A stretch of DNA of 64,000 nt. It comes from JAAXHV01 sp965207165 (GTDB taxonomy: Bacteria; Pseudomonadota; Gammaproteobacteria; Eutrophobiales; Eutrophobiaceae). The notes below the pieces were generated by a model. The model had not been told where the DNA came from and ran no database searches. It worked only from the letters and a program-made list of their open reading frames with translations. This document shows, one piece after another, positions 34,741 to 43,072 of the stretch; positions within the stretch are counted from its first letter, which is position 1, and the number at the start of each line of letters is the position of its first letter. The translations under genes and the position numbers were made by a program. The DNA is taken from NCBI GenBank assembly GCA_965207165.1, contig OZ242265.1, forward strand, positions 3,286,001-3,350,000, in the 5' to 3' direction.

Positions 34741-36810
34741 GTGGATACGCAAAATCTCAGTAACCCCGAATTTTACATCAATCGTGAATTAAGCCTGCTG
34801 GAATTTAATCGGCGCGTAATTGCCCAGGCCGAAGATGAATCCATGCCGTTGCTGGAACGATTGAAGTTCCTCTGCATCGCCAGCACCAACCTGGATGAGT
34901 TTTTTGAGATCCGCGTTGCCGGCGTCAAGCAGCAGGTGAAATATGGTTCCGTTCAGACCGGGCCCGATAACCTCAGCCCGGTGGAAACCCTGAAACAGAT
35001 TGGCGTCCTTGCCCACGAACTGGTGGATACCCAGTATTCCGTACTGAATGACACGATAACGCCGCAACTGGAACGCGCGAAGATACACGTGCTGCGGCGC
35101 AGCGAATGGAAACCCGCGGTATCGCGCTGGGTCAAGCGCTATTTCAATACCAATGTCCTGCCCGTACTCAGCCCCATCGGACTGGACCCCGCACACCCGT
35201 TTCCCAGGGTGCTGAACAAGAACCTCTATTTCATTGTCACCCTCGATGGCAAGGACGCATTCGGCCGGGAGACCCGCCTGTCCATTGTCCAGGCGCCCCG
35301 CTCACTGCCCAGGGTGGTGCACCTGCCGGAAGATGTCAGCAAGGGGAAATGGAACTTCGTGCTGCTGTCGTCCATCATCCATACCCATGTGGACTCCCTG
35401 TTCCCCGGCATGAGGGCAACGGGATGTTATCAATTCAAGGTGACCCGGAACAGCGAACTGTTTGTGGACGATGAAGAAGTGGACGACCTGTTGATAGCGC
35501 TGGAAGGAGAACTGCCGTCGAGGAGGTTCAATGACGCGGTCAGACTGGAGGTGGCGGAGAATTGTCCGGATGATATTACCGCGTTTTTGCTGCACCAGTT
35601 CGAACTGGATGAAGATGACCTCTACAAGGTAAACGGGCCGGTAAACCTGAACCGGCTGATGGCTATTTGCGACCTGGTGGACAAGCCGGAACTGACCTTT
35701 GCCGGGTTTACGCCGGACCTGCCGCGACGGTTGCAGAAGAATGGCAGTATTTTTGACGCCCTGAAAAACGGCGATATCCTGTTGCACCACCCGTTCCAGT
35801 CCTTTGCCCCCGTCATCGACTTCGTGCGCCAGGCGGCAAACGATCCGAACGTATTGTCGATAAAACAGACCCTGTACCGCACCGGGGACGACTCCGCACT
35901 GGTCGACGCACTGAAGGACGCGGCCCGTTCCGGCAAGGAAGTGACCGTGGTGATCGAACTGCGTGCCCGCTTTGATGAAGAGGCCAATATCGAACTGGCC
36001 AACGAACTGCAGGAAGCCGGCGCCCATGTTGTCTATGGCGTCGTCGGCTACAAGACCCATGCCAAAATGGTGATGGTCGTGCGCCGGGAAGGCAGGAGCC
36101 TGCGCCGCTATGTCCACCTGGGAACGGGCAATTACCATGCCCGCACCGCCAGGCTGTATACCGATTACGGGTTGCTGACCTGCGACAAGGCCGTGGCGGA
36201 AGATGTCAACATGCTGTTCCTGCAGTTGACCGGCCTGGGCCGGGCGTCAAAGCTGAAGAAACTGCTGCAGTCACCCTTTACCCTCTACAAGTCCCTGCTT
36301 GCGTACATAGAACGCGAGGCCGCCAACGCCGGTGACAGCAAGAAAGCGCATATCATCGCCAAGATGAATGCCCTGGTGGACCCGGAAATAATCCGCGCCC
36401 TGTACAACGCGTCCATGGCAGGCGTGCGCATAGACCTGATCATACGCGGCATCTGCTGCCTGCGTCCCGGGATCAAGGGCCTGTCGGAGAACATCCATGT
36501 GCGTTCCATTGTCGGCCGTTTCCTGGAACACACCCGGGTATTCTATTTTCTCAACGAGGGAGAAGAACATGTGCTTTGCTCCTCCGCCGATTGGATGCCC
36601 CGCAACCTGCACCACCGCGTGGAGGCCTGTTTTCCCATCGAGGAGAAGCGGACCAAGGACCAGGTCATCAAGTACGGCCTGATGAATTACCTGAATGACA
36701 ACACCCAGGCCTGGATTCTGCAAAGCGACGGCAGCTACAAAAAAATCCAGCCGGGCAGCCAGAAACCCAGGAACACCCAGCAGCAACTGCTGGAAAATTA
36801 CAGCCGCTGA
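34741..36810 (+). CDS. ppk: Polyphosphate kinase 1
   Basis: Ppk makes long-chain polyphosphate from ATP. The 689-residue protein shows the four-domain PPK1 layout: N domain (INRELSLLEFNRRVIAQAEDESMPLLERLKFL begins it), the head domain, then two phospholipase-D-like catalytic domains with SIKQTLYRTGDDSALVDALKDA, HAKMVMVVRREG, and the phosphohistidine region HLGTGNYHARTARLYTDYGLLT. It starts with GTG at 34741. It is directly downstream of the pst operon, linking phosphate uptake to polyphosphate storage. Confidence 0.96.
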   Translation: MDTQNLSNPEFYINRELSLLEFNRRVIAQAEDESMPLLERLKFLCIASTNLDEFFEIRVAGVKQQVKYGSVQTGPDNLSPVETLKQIGVLAHELVDTQYSVLNDTITPQLERAKIHVLRRSEWKPAVSRWVKRYFNTNVLPVLSPIGLDPAHPFPRVLNKNLYFIVTLDGKDAFGRETRLSIVQAPRSLPRVVHLPEDVSKGKWNFVLLSSIIHTHVDSLFPGMRATGCYQFKVTRNSELFVDDEEVDDLLIALEGELPSRRFNDAVRLEVAENCPDDITAFLLHQFELDEDDLYKVNGPVNLNRLMAICDLVDKPELTFAGFTPDLPRRLQKNGSIFDALKNGDILLHHPFQSFAPVIDFVRQAANDPNVLSIKQTLYRTGDDSALVDALKDAARSGKEVTVVIELRARFDEEANIELANELQEAGAHVVYGVVGYKTHAKMVMVVRREGRSLRRYVHLGTGNYHARTARLYTDYGLLTCDKAVAEDVNMLFLQLTGLGRASKLKKLLQSPFTLYKSLLAYIEREAANAGDSKKAHIIAKMNALVDPEIIRALYNASMAGVRIDLIIRGICCLRPGIKGLSENIHVRSIVGRFLEHTRVFYFLNEGEEHVLCSSADWMPRNLHHRVEACFPIEEKRTKDQVIKYGLMNYLNDNTQAWILQSDGSYKKIQPGSQKPRNTQQQLLENYSR

Positions 36811-36869
36811 TCCTGATCCGGGGCGTCACAACACTCCGGAACCCCCGCGTCGACCGGGGATTTCCGAGA

Positions 36870-38372
36870 TCAACTGAATTTCAACTTGAAGTCCACAGCT
36901 TCCAGGTACCCCGCCTCGGTCTCCAGGTCGGCACGGGTGAGTGCGTGGTTGTCCAGCCAGTTCCGTGGGAATTTGAATGACAGGCCGTTGTCGTCGGCAG
37001 TGGCCTTGATCTTCGGCGGTGCAGCATAGGAACGGCTCCTGTTCATGACACAGGACAACCTGAGCAGTATGGCAAGACGCGTGACATTCTCCCGGTTGTC
37101 CAGGGTTGCCTGGTCGAACTCCAGAACGGGAAATTTTCTTCTGTGGGCGCGCACCAGCAGGGACAGGTTCTGCTGTTCCTGGCGCGAGAATCCCGGCATG
37201 TCGGAGTTGGACAACAGGTAGGCGCCGTGGCGGTGGTATTGCGCATGGGCGATGGCGAGACCGATTTCATGCAGTTGCGCCGACCACAGCAGGGTATCCC
37301 GGTCGGTGTCATCAAAGCGCCAGCGTTTGCGTACCTGGTCAAACAGGTTTTCTGCGGTTTTGGCCACTTTGTCGGTCTGTTCCAGGTCAACGCCGTAACG
37401 GGTCGCAATGTCGGCAACGGTGGTCTTGCGTATATCCTGGTTCCGGTACCTGCCGATCAGTTCGTACAGGATACCTTCCCGCAGGGCGCCGTCGGATATC
37501 TGGATGTGTTCCAGCTCAAGCGCCTCGATAATGGCGCTCAGGATGGCGACACCTCCGGCAAAGACCGGTCTGCGGCCCTCCATTAATCCTTCCAGGTACA
37601 GCCTGTCATAATGACCCGCGGCGATCAGCCGCTTGCGCAGGATGTCAACGGCGCCCCGGGTAACGCCGCCATCGCTCCAGCCCTGTGCCACGGCAATATC
37701 AGCGATTGCCCGGATCGTCCCCGATGAACCCAGGGCTGTATCCCAGCCGATACGCCGGTAACCGGCTTCGATGGTTTCCAGTTCCGTGCGGGCAAATAGA
37801 ACCGCGTCCCGCATGCGCCGGCCGGTGATCTTTCCATCCGGGAAATAGCGCCGGCTGACATTGACACAGCCCATATACAGGCTTTCGGCTACCGTGGGTT
37901 GAAACCCTTTACCGATGATGAGTTCGGTGCTGCCGCCGCCGATATCGATCACCAGGCTGGCGTCGTCGTGGTTATAGACGCTGTGGGCCACTCCGAGAAA
38001 TACCAGCCGGGCTTCCTCCTGGCCGGAAATGATGTGGATGTTATGGCCCAGCGCCACCCGGGCGCGCCGGATGAAATCATTGCCGTTATGCGCCGTGCGC
38101 AAGGTATTGGTGCCCACCGCTTTCACATTGGTCCTCGGGATTTCCCTGATGCGTTGCCCGAGTTGCCGCAGGGACTCCAGGGCCCTCTCGACCGCCTCTT
38201 CGGTCAGGTTGTTGGTATCGTCCAGTCCCGATGCGATACGCACCATGTCCTTGAGCCGGTCGATAATCCGGACCTGGCCGTCCTCAAGTCTGGCAACCAC
38301 CATGTGAAAACTGTTGGACCCGAGGTCAACCGCAGCAAAAGTTTCACTCATGGGTGAACTCATGTTGTACAA
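36870..38372 (-). CDS. ppx: Exopolyphosphatase (Ppx/GppA family)
   Basis: This 500-residue enzyme would release phosphate from polyphosphate ends. The actin-like N-terminal half has AAVDLGSNSFHMVVARLEDG and SLVIDIGGGSTELIIGKGF, with the acidic GQEEARLVFLG between. The C-terminal helical half, with HD-like features (SAQLHEIGLAIAHAQYHRHGAYLL), suits the long Ppx/GppA form; separating Ppx from pppGpp phosphohydrolase by eye is not safe, but ppk is next door. It is convergent with ppk and divergent from the SixA gene. The start may be the ATG at 38351 (MSETFAAVDLG). Confidence 0.9.
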   Translation of the reverse strand: MYNMSSPMSETFAAVDLGSNSFHMVVARLEDGQVRIIDRLKDMVRIASGLDDTNNLTEEAVERALESLRQLGQRIREIPRTNVKAVGTNTLRTAHNGNDFIRRARVALGHNIHIISGQEEARLVFLGVAHSVYNHDDASLVIDIGGGSTELIIGKGFQPTVAESLYMGCVNVSRRYFPDGKITGRRMRDAVLFARTELETIEAGYRRIGWDTALGSSGTIRAIADIAVAQGWSDGGVTRGAVDILRKRLIAAGHYDRLYLEGLMEGRRPVFAGGVAILSAIIEALELEHIQISDGALREGILYELIGRYRNQDIRKTTVADIATRYGVDLEQTDKVAKTAENLFDQVRKRWRFDDTDRDTLLWSAQLHEIGLAIAHAQYHRHGAYLLSNSDMPGFSRQEQQNLSLLVRAHRRKFPVLEFDQATLDNRENVTRLAILLRLSCVMNRSRSYAAPPKIKATADDNGLSFKFPRNWLDNHALTRADLETEAGYLEAVDFKLKFS

Positions 38373-38399
38373 TCAAATTCCGGTTGCGCTCTCTAAAAA

Positions 38400-38909
38400 A
38401 TGTCGAACAAAGCCTGTTTAATCCTGCTCCGGCATGCCAAGTCCGACTGGTACAGCGGCATTCCGGGCGATTTTGACCGTCCCCTGGCGGCTCGCGGCCG
38501 CAAGGACGCTCCCCGTGTGGGAAAGTGGATGAAAAAAAACGGCATCTTCCCGGAGATCATACTGTGTTCCCCGGCCGTGCGCACCCGCGAAACCCTGGCA
38601 GCAGTCAAAGACAAGCTGGATGTCGGGCATATTGTATACGAAGATGCCATCTATGGCGCATCACTCGGCGCGTTGCTGGAACTGGTTGAAGAATACGGCC
38701 GGAACTGCAGCAATCTCATGATAACGGGCCATAATCCAGGCATGGATGAATTATTGTGTTTCCTGAGCGGGACACAACCACCCCTGACTGAGACGGGAAA
38801 GCTGATGACCACCGCGGCGCTGGCGGTGCTCGCTTTCAACGACGCTGACTCGATGAGTACAGCCGCAGCAGGCGAACTATTGCACCTGGTGAGACCGAAC
38901 GAAATATGA
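38400..38909 (+). CDS. sixA: SixA-type phosphohistidine phosphatase
   Basis: This 169-residue protein is a histidine-phosphatase-superfamily enzyme: LILLRHAKSDWYSG with the RHxK/G catalytic His, PRVGKWMKKNGIFPEIILCSPAVRTRETLAA, and MITGHNPGMDELLCFL with the second active-site His. SixA proteins remove phosphate from phosphohistidine, in E. coli from ArcB and the nitrogen PTS protein NPr. In this context a role in phosphorelay or phosphate signalling is possible but not shown. It starts 27 bp from the ppx start, divergently. Confidence 0.82.
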   Translation: MSNKACLILLRHAKSDWYSGIPGDFDRPLAARGRKDAPRVGKWMKKNGIFPEIILCSPAVRTRETLAAVKDKLDVGHIVYEDAIYGASLGALLELVEEYGRNCSNLMITGHNPGMDELLCFLSGTQPPLTETGKLMTTAALAVLAFNDADSMSTAAAGELLHLVRPNEI

Positions 38910-38925
38910 AAGGGAGGAGCGGATA

Positions 38926-39744
38926 ATGTCATGGTGGGGAACACTCGCGGGCGGGGCATTCGGCTTCATGCTGGGTGGGCCGCTTGGCGCGGTACTGGGC
39001 GCGGCGGTCGGGCGTAATTTTGACAGGGGTGTAAGCGGCAACTTCGAACAGCCGGGCAGCAGACGCGGGCGCGCCGGACAGCCGGGCGACCTTCCACGCG
39101 GCCACCAGTACCGCGTCCAGGCGGCCTTCTTTACCGCGATCTTCTCCGTGATGGGTCACATCAGCAAGGCGGACGGGAAGGTCACCAAGGACGAAATCCG
39201 CATGGCCACACGCATCATGCAGGACATGAATCTCTCTCCCCAGCAACGCGAGGCGGCCAAAGCACTGTTCAATGAAGGGAAGGAAGACGATTTCGATATC
39301 TATTCGGTCCTCTCCCAGTTCCGGCAGGAAATTGCCCGGCGCACCACCCTGCAGCGGATGTTCGTTGAAATTCTCTGTTTTGCCGCCTACGCCGATGGCA
39401 TCCTGCACCCCGAGGAAAATCACGTGCTGCGGCTGGTTTGCGAGGAGATCGGCTTTTCCGACTATGAGCTGGATTCCACCCTGGCATCAGTTTCCGCGCA
39501 GGTGCATCACCAGGGACAGGATCACGGCCGAATATCAATGGAAGACGCTTATTCAGTACTGGATATTCCGCAAACCGCCAGCGATGCCGAGGTGAAAAAA
39601 GCCTATCGCCGCCTGATCAGCCAACACCACCCGGACAAACTGGTGGCGAAAGGACTGCCGGAAGAGATGATGAAAATCGCCACCCAGAGGACCCACGAAA
39701 TCCGCCAGGCCTACGAACGCATCAAGGAACACCGGGGATTTTAG
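38926..39744 (+). CDS. djlA: DjlA-like co-chaperone (TerB + J domain)
   Basis: This 272-residue protein has a Gly-rich hydrophobic N terminus (LAGGAFGFMLGGPLGAVLGAAVG), likely a membrane anchor as in DjlA. A TerB-like helical domain follows at ~60-185 (FSVMGHISKADGKVTKDEI, CFAAYADGILHPEE). A C-terminal J domain has YRRLISQHHPDKLVAKGLP with the HPD motif that stimulates DnaK. DjlA is linked to envelope-stress signalling. It begins 16 bp after sixA with AGGAG upstream, so they are probably in one transcript. Confidence 0.9.
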   Translation: MSWWGTLAGGAFGFMLGGPLGAVLGAAVGRNFDRGVSGNFEQPGSRRGRAGQPGDLPRGHQYRVQAAFFTAIFSVMGHISKADGKVTKDEIRMATRIMQDMNLSPQQREAAKALFNEGKEDDFDIYSVLSQFRQEIARRTTLQRMFVEILCFAAYADGILHPEENHVLRLVCEEIGFSDYELDSTLASVSAQVHHQGQDHGRISMEDAYSVLDIPQTASDAEVKKAYRRLISQHHPDKLVAKGLPEEMMKIATQRTHEIRQAYERIKEHRGF

Positions 39745-39900
39745 TCTGTCCGGGATCAAGGCAGGACCCGCTGTTCCCGGGTGTTGTAACAGAATGATCA
39801 CCCAAAATTAATATTAACGTAATTTATTTCGCGCACTCTTTTCAGGAGGGGCCGTTCCGGCTCCCGGACGTAAATTCCTATAGTTCTAAGGAGAACAGAT

Positions 39901-41373
39901 ATGCTTAAAGCAACCTTCAGGTTACTTCACGCCGCGCTGCTTGCCGGCGGACTGGCCATGTCGGCCGCGCCGGCCCATGCAGCCGACGGCGCGCTGCTGG
40001 AACTGCTGAAAATCCTCAGAGACAAGGGGGGTATCACCCAGCAGGAATACGACTTGCTCAGGGACACGGCCCTGGCCGAGACGGAAACAGCGCCGCAAAC
40101 TCCTGCTGAACCCGCGCCCCAGGTCGTTGCAGCAGCCGAACCGGCGCCCAAAATTACCACCGCGGGAAAGCTGGAATTCAAGGCTGATGAACATAAATTC
40201 CGCATCGGCGGGCGCGCCCAGCATGACTTTACCCTGGTCGGTAACGACGGTGACGGCAAGGTGGGCAGCAGCGAGCAGCAGTTCCGCCGTGCACGCATCT
40301 ACCTGTCCGGGACCGCCTGGGAGCACTGGGACTGGAAATTCCAGTTCGACCTGGAGGACGCCGATGACAGCAGCATGTCCATAGAAGACGCCTTCATCAA
40401 GTACCGGGGCTGGGATCCTGCTGCCATCACTGTCGGCCAGCGCAAGGCGCCGTTCTCGCTCAGCACGCTGACCAGTTCCAAGTACATAACGTTCATCGAA
40501 CGCGCCGCGCCGACCGACCTGTTTTCATCGGAGTCTATCGGCATCGGCGGGCGCACGCCCGGCATTACCCTGGAGAATAAAGGCGAGAATCACACGCTCG
40601 CCGGCGGTTTCTACCTGATGCGGCAGCGCGGTGATGCAACAGATGACGCTGAATTTGCCGATAGCGCCGGGGATACCGTAGCGGTGGAACTGGGTACGGA
40701 CTCCATCAGCGAACGCAAAATCGACGACGGCTGGGGCGTGACCGGCCGGGCCACCTGGCTGCCGGTCAACCGCTCCGGAACAGAACTGGTACATGCCGGC
40801 GCCGCGTTCGGCTATAAACATTATCCCAACAAAAGGGTGAATCGGTTCCGCGTCCGTCCGGGTGTGTCCGAAGGTGACCGGATCGTGGATTCCGACAGGT
40901 CTATTGCCGCCGATAATTTCTGGGGCATGAACCTGGAAGCGGCAACCATCTGGGGACCTTTTGCAGCCAGCGCGGAATACTATTACGGTGATTTCGACGG
41001 TACCGGTATCACCGGCAATACGGACCTGGAAGGTTTCTACGTCCAGGGCAGTTACTTTCTCACCGGGGAGAACCGGCGCTACAAGAACGGCGCGTTCTCC
41101 AGCGTCAAGGTGAAGGACCCGGTCGGCGGCGGCGGCTGGGGCGGCTGGGAAGTTGGACTGCGCTACAGTTCCAGCGACCTGGGAGCCGGCATCGGCGCGG
41201 ACTCCGGTGATGTCCTTACGGCGGCGCTGAACTGGTACGTCAACAATAACATGATGTTCAAGCTGAATTACGTCAAGACGTTCTGTGGCAGTGGCGGCAA
41301 CGACACCTGTGACTGGGGAACCGGCGACGGCGACCCCGAGTACCTGTCATTCCGCACCCAGGTATTCTTCTAG
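39901..41373 (+). CDS. OprO/OprP-type phosphate-selective porin
   Basis: This 490-residue outer-membrane protein has a signal peptide (ATFRLLHAALLAGGLAMSAAPAHA), a short coiled segment (LLELLKILRDKGGITQQEYDLLRD), and a barrel of alternating strands (FRIGGRAQHDFTL, WDWKFQFDLEDADDSSMSIEDAFIKYRGWD, FYVQGSYFLTG) ending in aromatic residue Phe (LSFRTQVFF), the usual outer-membrane barrel end. The porin O/P family is often induced by phosphate starvation. Placement at the end of the phosphate island supports that, but no Pho box was found in the 156-bp leader. AAGGAG sits just before the ATG. Confidence 0.86.
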   Translation: MLKATFRLLHAALLAGGLAMSAAPAHAADGALLELLKILRDKGGITQQEYDLLRDTALAETETAPQTPAEPAPQVVAAAEPAPKITTAGKLEFKADEHKFRIGGRAQHDFTLVGNDGDGKVGSSEQQFRRARIYLSGTAWEHWDWKFQFDLEDADDSSMSIEDAFIKYRGWDPAAITVGQRKAPFSLSTLTSSKYITFIERAAPTDLFSSESIGIGGRTPGITLENKGENHTLAGGFYLMRQRGDATDDAEFADSAGDTVAVELGTDSISERKIDDGWGVTGRATWLPVNRSGTELVHAGAAFGYKHYPNKRVNRFRVRPGVSEGDRIVDSDRSIAADNFWGMNLEAATIWGPFAASAEYYYGDFDGTGITGNTDLEGFYVQGSYFLTGENRRYKNGAFSSVKVKDPVGGGGWGGWEVGLRYSSSDLGAGIGADSGDVLTAALNWYVNNNMMFKLNYVKTFCGSGGNDTCDWGTGDGDPEYLSFRTQVFF

Positions 41374-41408
41374 CCCGGTCGTATGGGAGGCCAGGATAGA
41401 GAACGCGG

Positions 41409-42089
41409 CTACCCCTCAAGCTGTTGCAGGTAGTCCTCCAGCAACTGCGGTCCTGAAGGTGTGGATTGCGCCAGCCACTTTATATAGAGATCGGTAGCGT
41501 CGTCCTCATCGAGTTGCCAGTTGGCGCCGGAGTTTCTCAGGGTTGTGACCAGGGAGTACAGACTGATGGCGGCGCTGACCGACAGGTTGTAGCTTTGGGT
41601 GAAACCGTGAAGCGGGATTCTCACGGTATCGTCGGCCAGGTCCTGCAGGGTTCCTGACAGGCCCGGTTCTTCCGAGCCGAAGCAGAGCGCGAGTTTTTCG
41701 CTGACATCCAGTTGTTCCGGCGTCTTGCCGCCGGGCGCCGGGTCCATGGCGATTATGCGGTAATCGCGTTGCCTGAGGTCTTCGATACAGGCGCGGGTAT
41801 TGTCTTCCCCTGCCTGGTTATATCTTGCAAGCTCTATCCACTTCGACGCCCCTTGCACCACCGCAGGGTTGAGGCGGTATTCATGGTGGTTTTCTATGAC
41901 GTGGATCTCCTGTATCCCCAGGCATTCGCAGGTGCGTAACACCGCGCTGGCGTTCTGGGGCTGGTAGATGTCTTCCAGCACAACGGTGATATGGCGGGTC
42001 CTCTGCCGCAGGATCTCTCGCAGACGTTCCCTGCGTTCCTCGTTGATGAAACCGGACAGGTAATCGATGATTTTTTGCTGTTTGTCCAT
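41409..42089 (-). CDS. trmH: tRNA (Gm18) 2'-O-methyltransferase TrmH
   Basis: This 226-residue SpoU/TrmH-family protein methylates the 2'-OH of a guanosine in tRNA. It has ITVVLEDIYQPQNASAVLRTCECLG (SPOUT motif 1 with the catalytic Arg), ALCFGSEEPGLS (motif 2) and IPLHGFTQSYNLSVSAAISLYSLV (motif 3, trefoil knot). The N-terminal KQQKIIDYLSGFINEERRERLREIL and C-terminal helices are as in TrmH rather than TrmL or RlmB. It is convergent with the porin gene. Confidence 0.92.
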   Translation of the reverse strand: MDKQQKIIDYLSGFINEERRERLREILRQRTRHITVVLEDIYQPQNASAVLRTCECLGIQEIHVIENHHEYRLNPAVVQGASKWIELARYNQAGEDNTRACIEDLRQRDYRIIAMDPAPGGKTPEQLDVSEKLALCFGSEEPGLSGTLQDLADDTVRIPLHGFTQSYNLSVSAAISLYSLVTTLRNSGANWQLDEDDATDLYIKWLAQSTPSGPQLLEDYLQQLEG

Positions 42090-42122
42090 CAGGCTTGAGG
42101 ATTTCTCACGAAATCGGGTTGG

Positions 42123-42142
42123 GTTCCCGCGTGCGCGGGAAC
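42123..42142. repeat. Short GC-rich palindrome of the PAHAG type
   Basis: GTTCCCGCG and its exact reverse complement are separated by two bases in the trmH-fxsA gap. The flanking sequence GTTCCCGCGCACGCGGGAAC is the core of a dispersed intergenic element common in proteobacterial chromosomes (translated shadow VVPAHAGTQ). Its job, if any, is unknown. Confidence 0.6.
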
Positions 42143-42156
42143 GACAGGTTGGCGGG

Positions 42157-42585
42157 TCAGCGCAACCGCCGCTGATTGTCTTCTTCCCAGAATTCCCCTT
42201 CGACGGTAATGTTTCTTTTCCGCAAGTCCTCCTGGAATGCCCGGTGCAGCATTTTCAGGGCCAGCATTGAGCGCAGGGAAGGGACCAGGCACAGGAAACC
42301 GATCACGTCGGTGACGAAGCCCGGGGTGAGCAACAGGACGCCGGAGATGAGCAGGATCAGCCCCTCCAGTAAATTATCAGCCGGTATTTCTCCGCGGCCC
42401 AGTTTCTCCCGGGCGCGCAGCAGCGTCAGCATACCCTGGATGCGCAGCAGAATGGCCCCCAGGGCCGCGGTCAGGATGCACAGCAATACTGTTGAAAACG
42501 CCCCTATTTCCTGTCCTACCTGGATCAGAAAGTAGATCTCAACCAGGGGGACCGTGAGAAACAGCAGGAACAGGATCCTGAACAT
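42157..42585 (-). CDS. fxsA: FxsA family membrane protein
   Basis: This 142-residue membrane protein matches FxsA, which in E. coli suppresses F exclusion of phage T7. It starts FRILFLLFLTVPLVEIYFLIQVGQEIG and continues with three more hydrophobic stretches (TVLLCILTAALGAILLRIQG, LLEGLILLISGVLLLTPGFVTDVIGFLCLVP). The GILLLTPGFVTDxxG signature is clear. The usual physiological role is not known. It is divergent from cutA. Confidence 0.9.
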   Translation of the reverse strand: MFRILFLLFLTVPLVEIYFLIQVGQEIGAFSTVLLCILTAALGAILLRIQGMLTLLRAREKLGRGEIPADNLLEGLILLISGVLLLTPGFVTDVIGFLCLVPSLRSMLALKMLHRAFQEDLRKRNITVEGEFWEEDNQRRLR

Positions 42586-42760
42586 CGGTATCAGACCCGT
42601 CGAAAATGTATTGCCGGCATGACTATCAATGTATTGGCAGAATGTGATTTTTCAAGAAGGTATCGGCAAGCGTAAGTTATTATATACTATTTACCCCCAT
42701 AAACGGCCGTACGAAAAAACACGGGGAGAGGCAGTCATTACTGATTTATCCGAGCACCTG

Positions 42761-43072
42761 ATGGTTTTGAATACCTGTCCGGATTCCGGGACGGCCGGCA
42801 CGATTGCCGCCGAACTGGTAGACGGCAAACTGGCCGCCTGCGTGCAGGTGCTGCCCGGCCTGCAGTCGTATTTCCACTGGGACGGCAAGGTGGAGCGCGC
42901 GGATGAGTACCTGCTGCTGATCAAGACAACATCGGCAAGTTACCCGGCGCTGGAGCAGCGCATCAGGGAACTGCACCCATATGAACTTCCGGAGATTATC
43001 GGAGTCCCTGTCAGTAGGGGTTTACCCGGATATTTATCCTGGATTGATGAGTGTACACATAAAGATGCCTGA
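42761..43072 (+). CDS. cutA: CutA divalent-cation tolerance protein
   Basis: CutA is a small trimeric protein linked to metal tolerance. The recognisable domain runs MVLNTCPDSGTAGTIAAELVDGK, CVQVLPGLQSYFHWDGKVERADEYLLLIKTT, HPYELPEIIGVPVSRGLPGYLSWI. I give the ATG at 42761 (103 residues). A ribosome site GGGGAGAGG at ~42722-42730 suggests that translation might start ~21 bp earlier, at an ATT at 42740, while a TATACT box at ~42683 argues against the 147-residue frame from 42629. It overlaps dsbD by 8 bp. Confidence 0.85.
   Translation: MVLNTCPDSGTAGTIAAELVDGKLAACVQVLPGLQSYFHWDGKVERADEYLLLIKTTSASYPALEQRIRELHPYELPEIIGVPVSRGLPGYLSWIDECTHKDA

Noticed and set aside
35302..36138. 278-codon frame antisense to ppk
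   Set aside because: It overlaps the PPK catalytic region, which is clearly coding on the plus strand.
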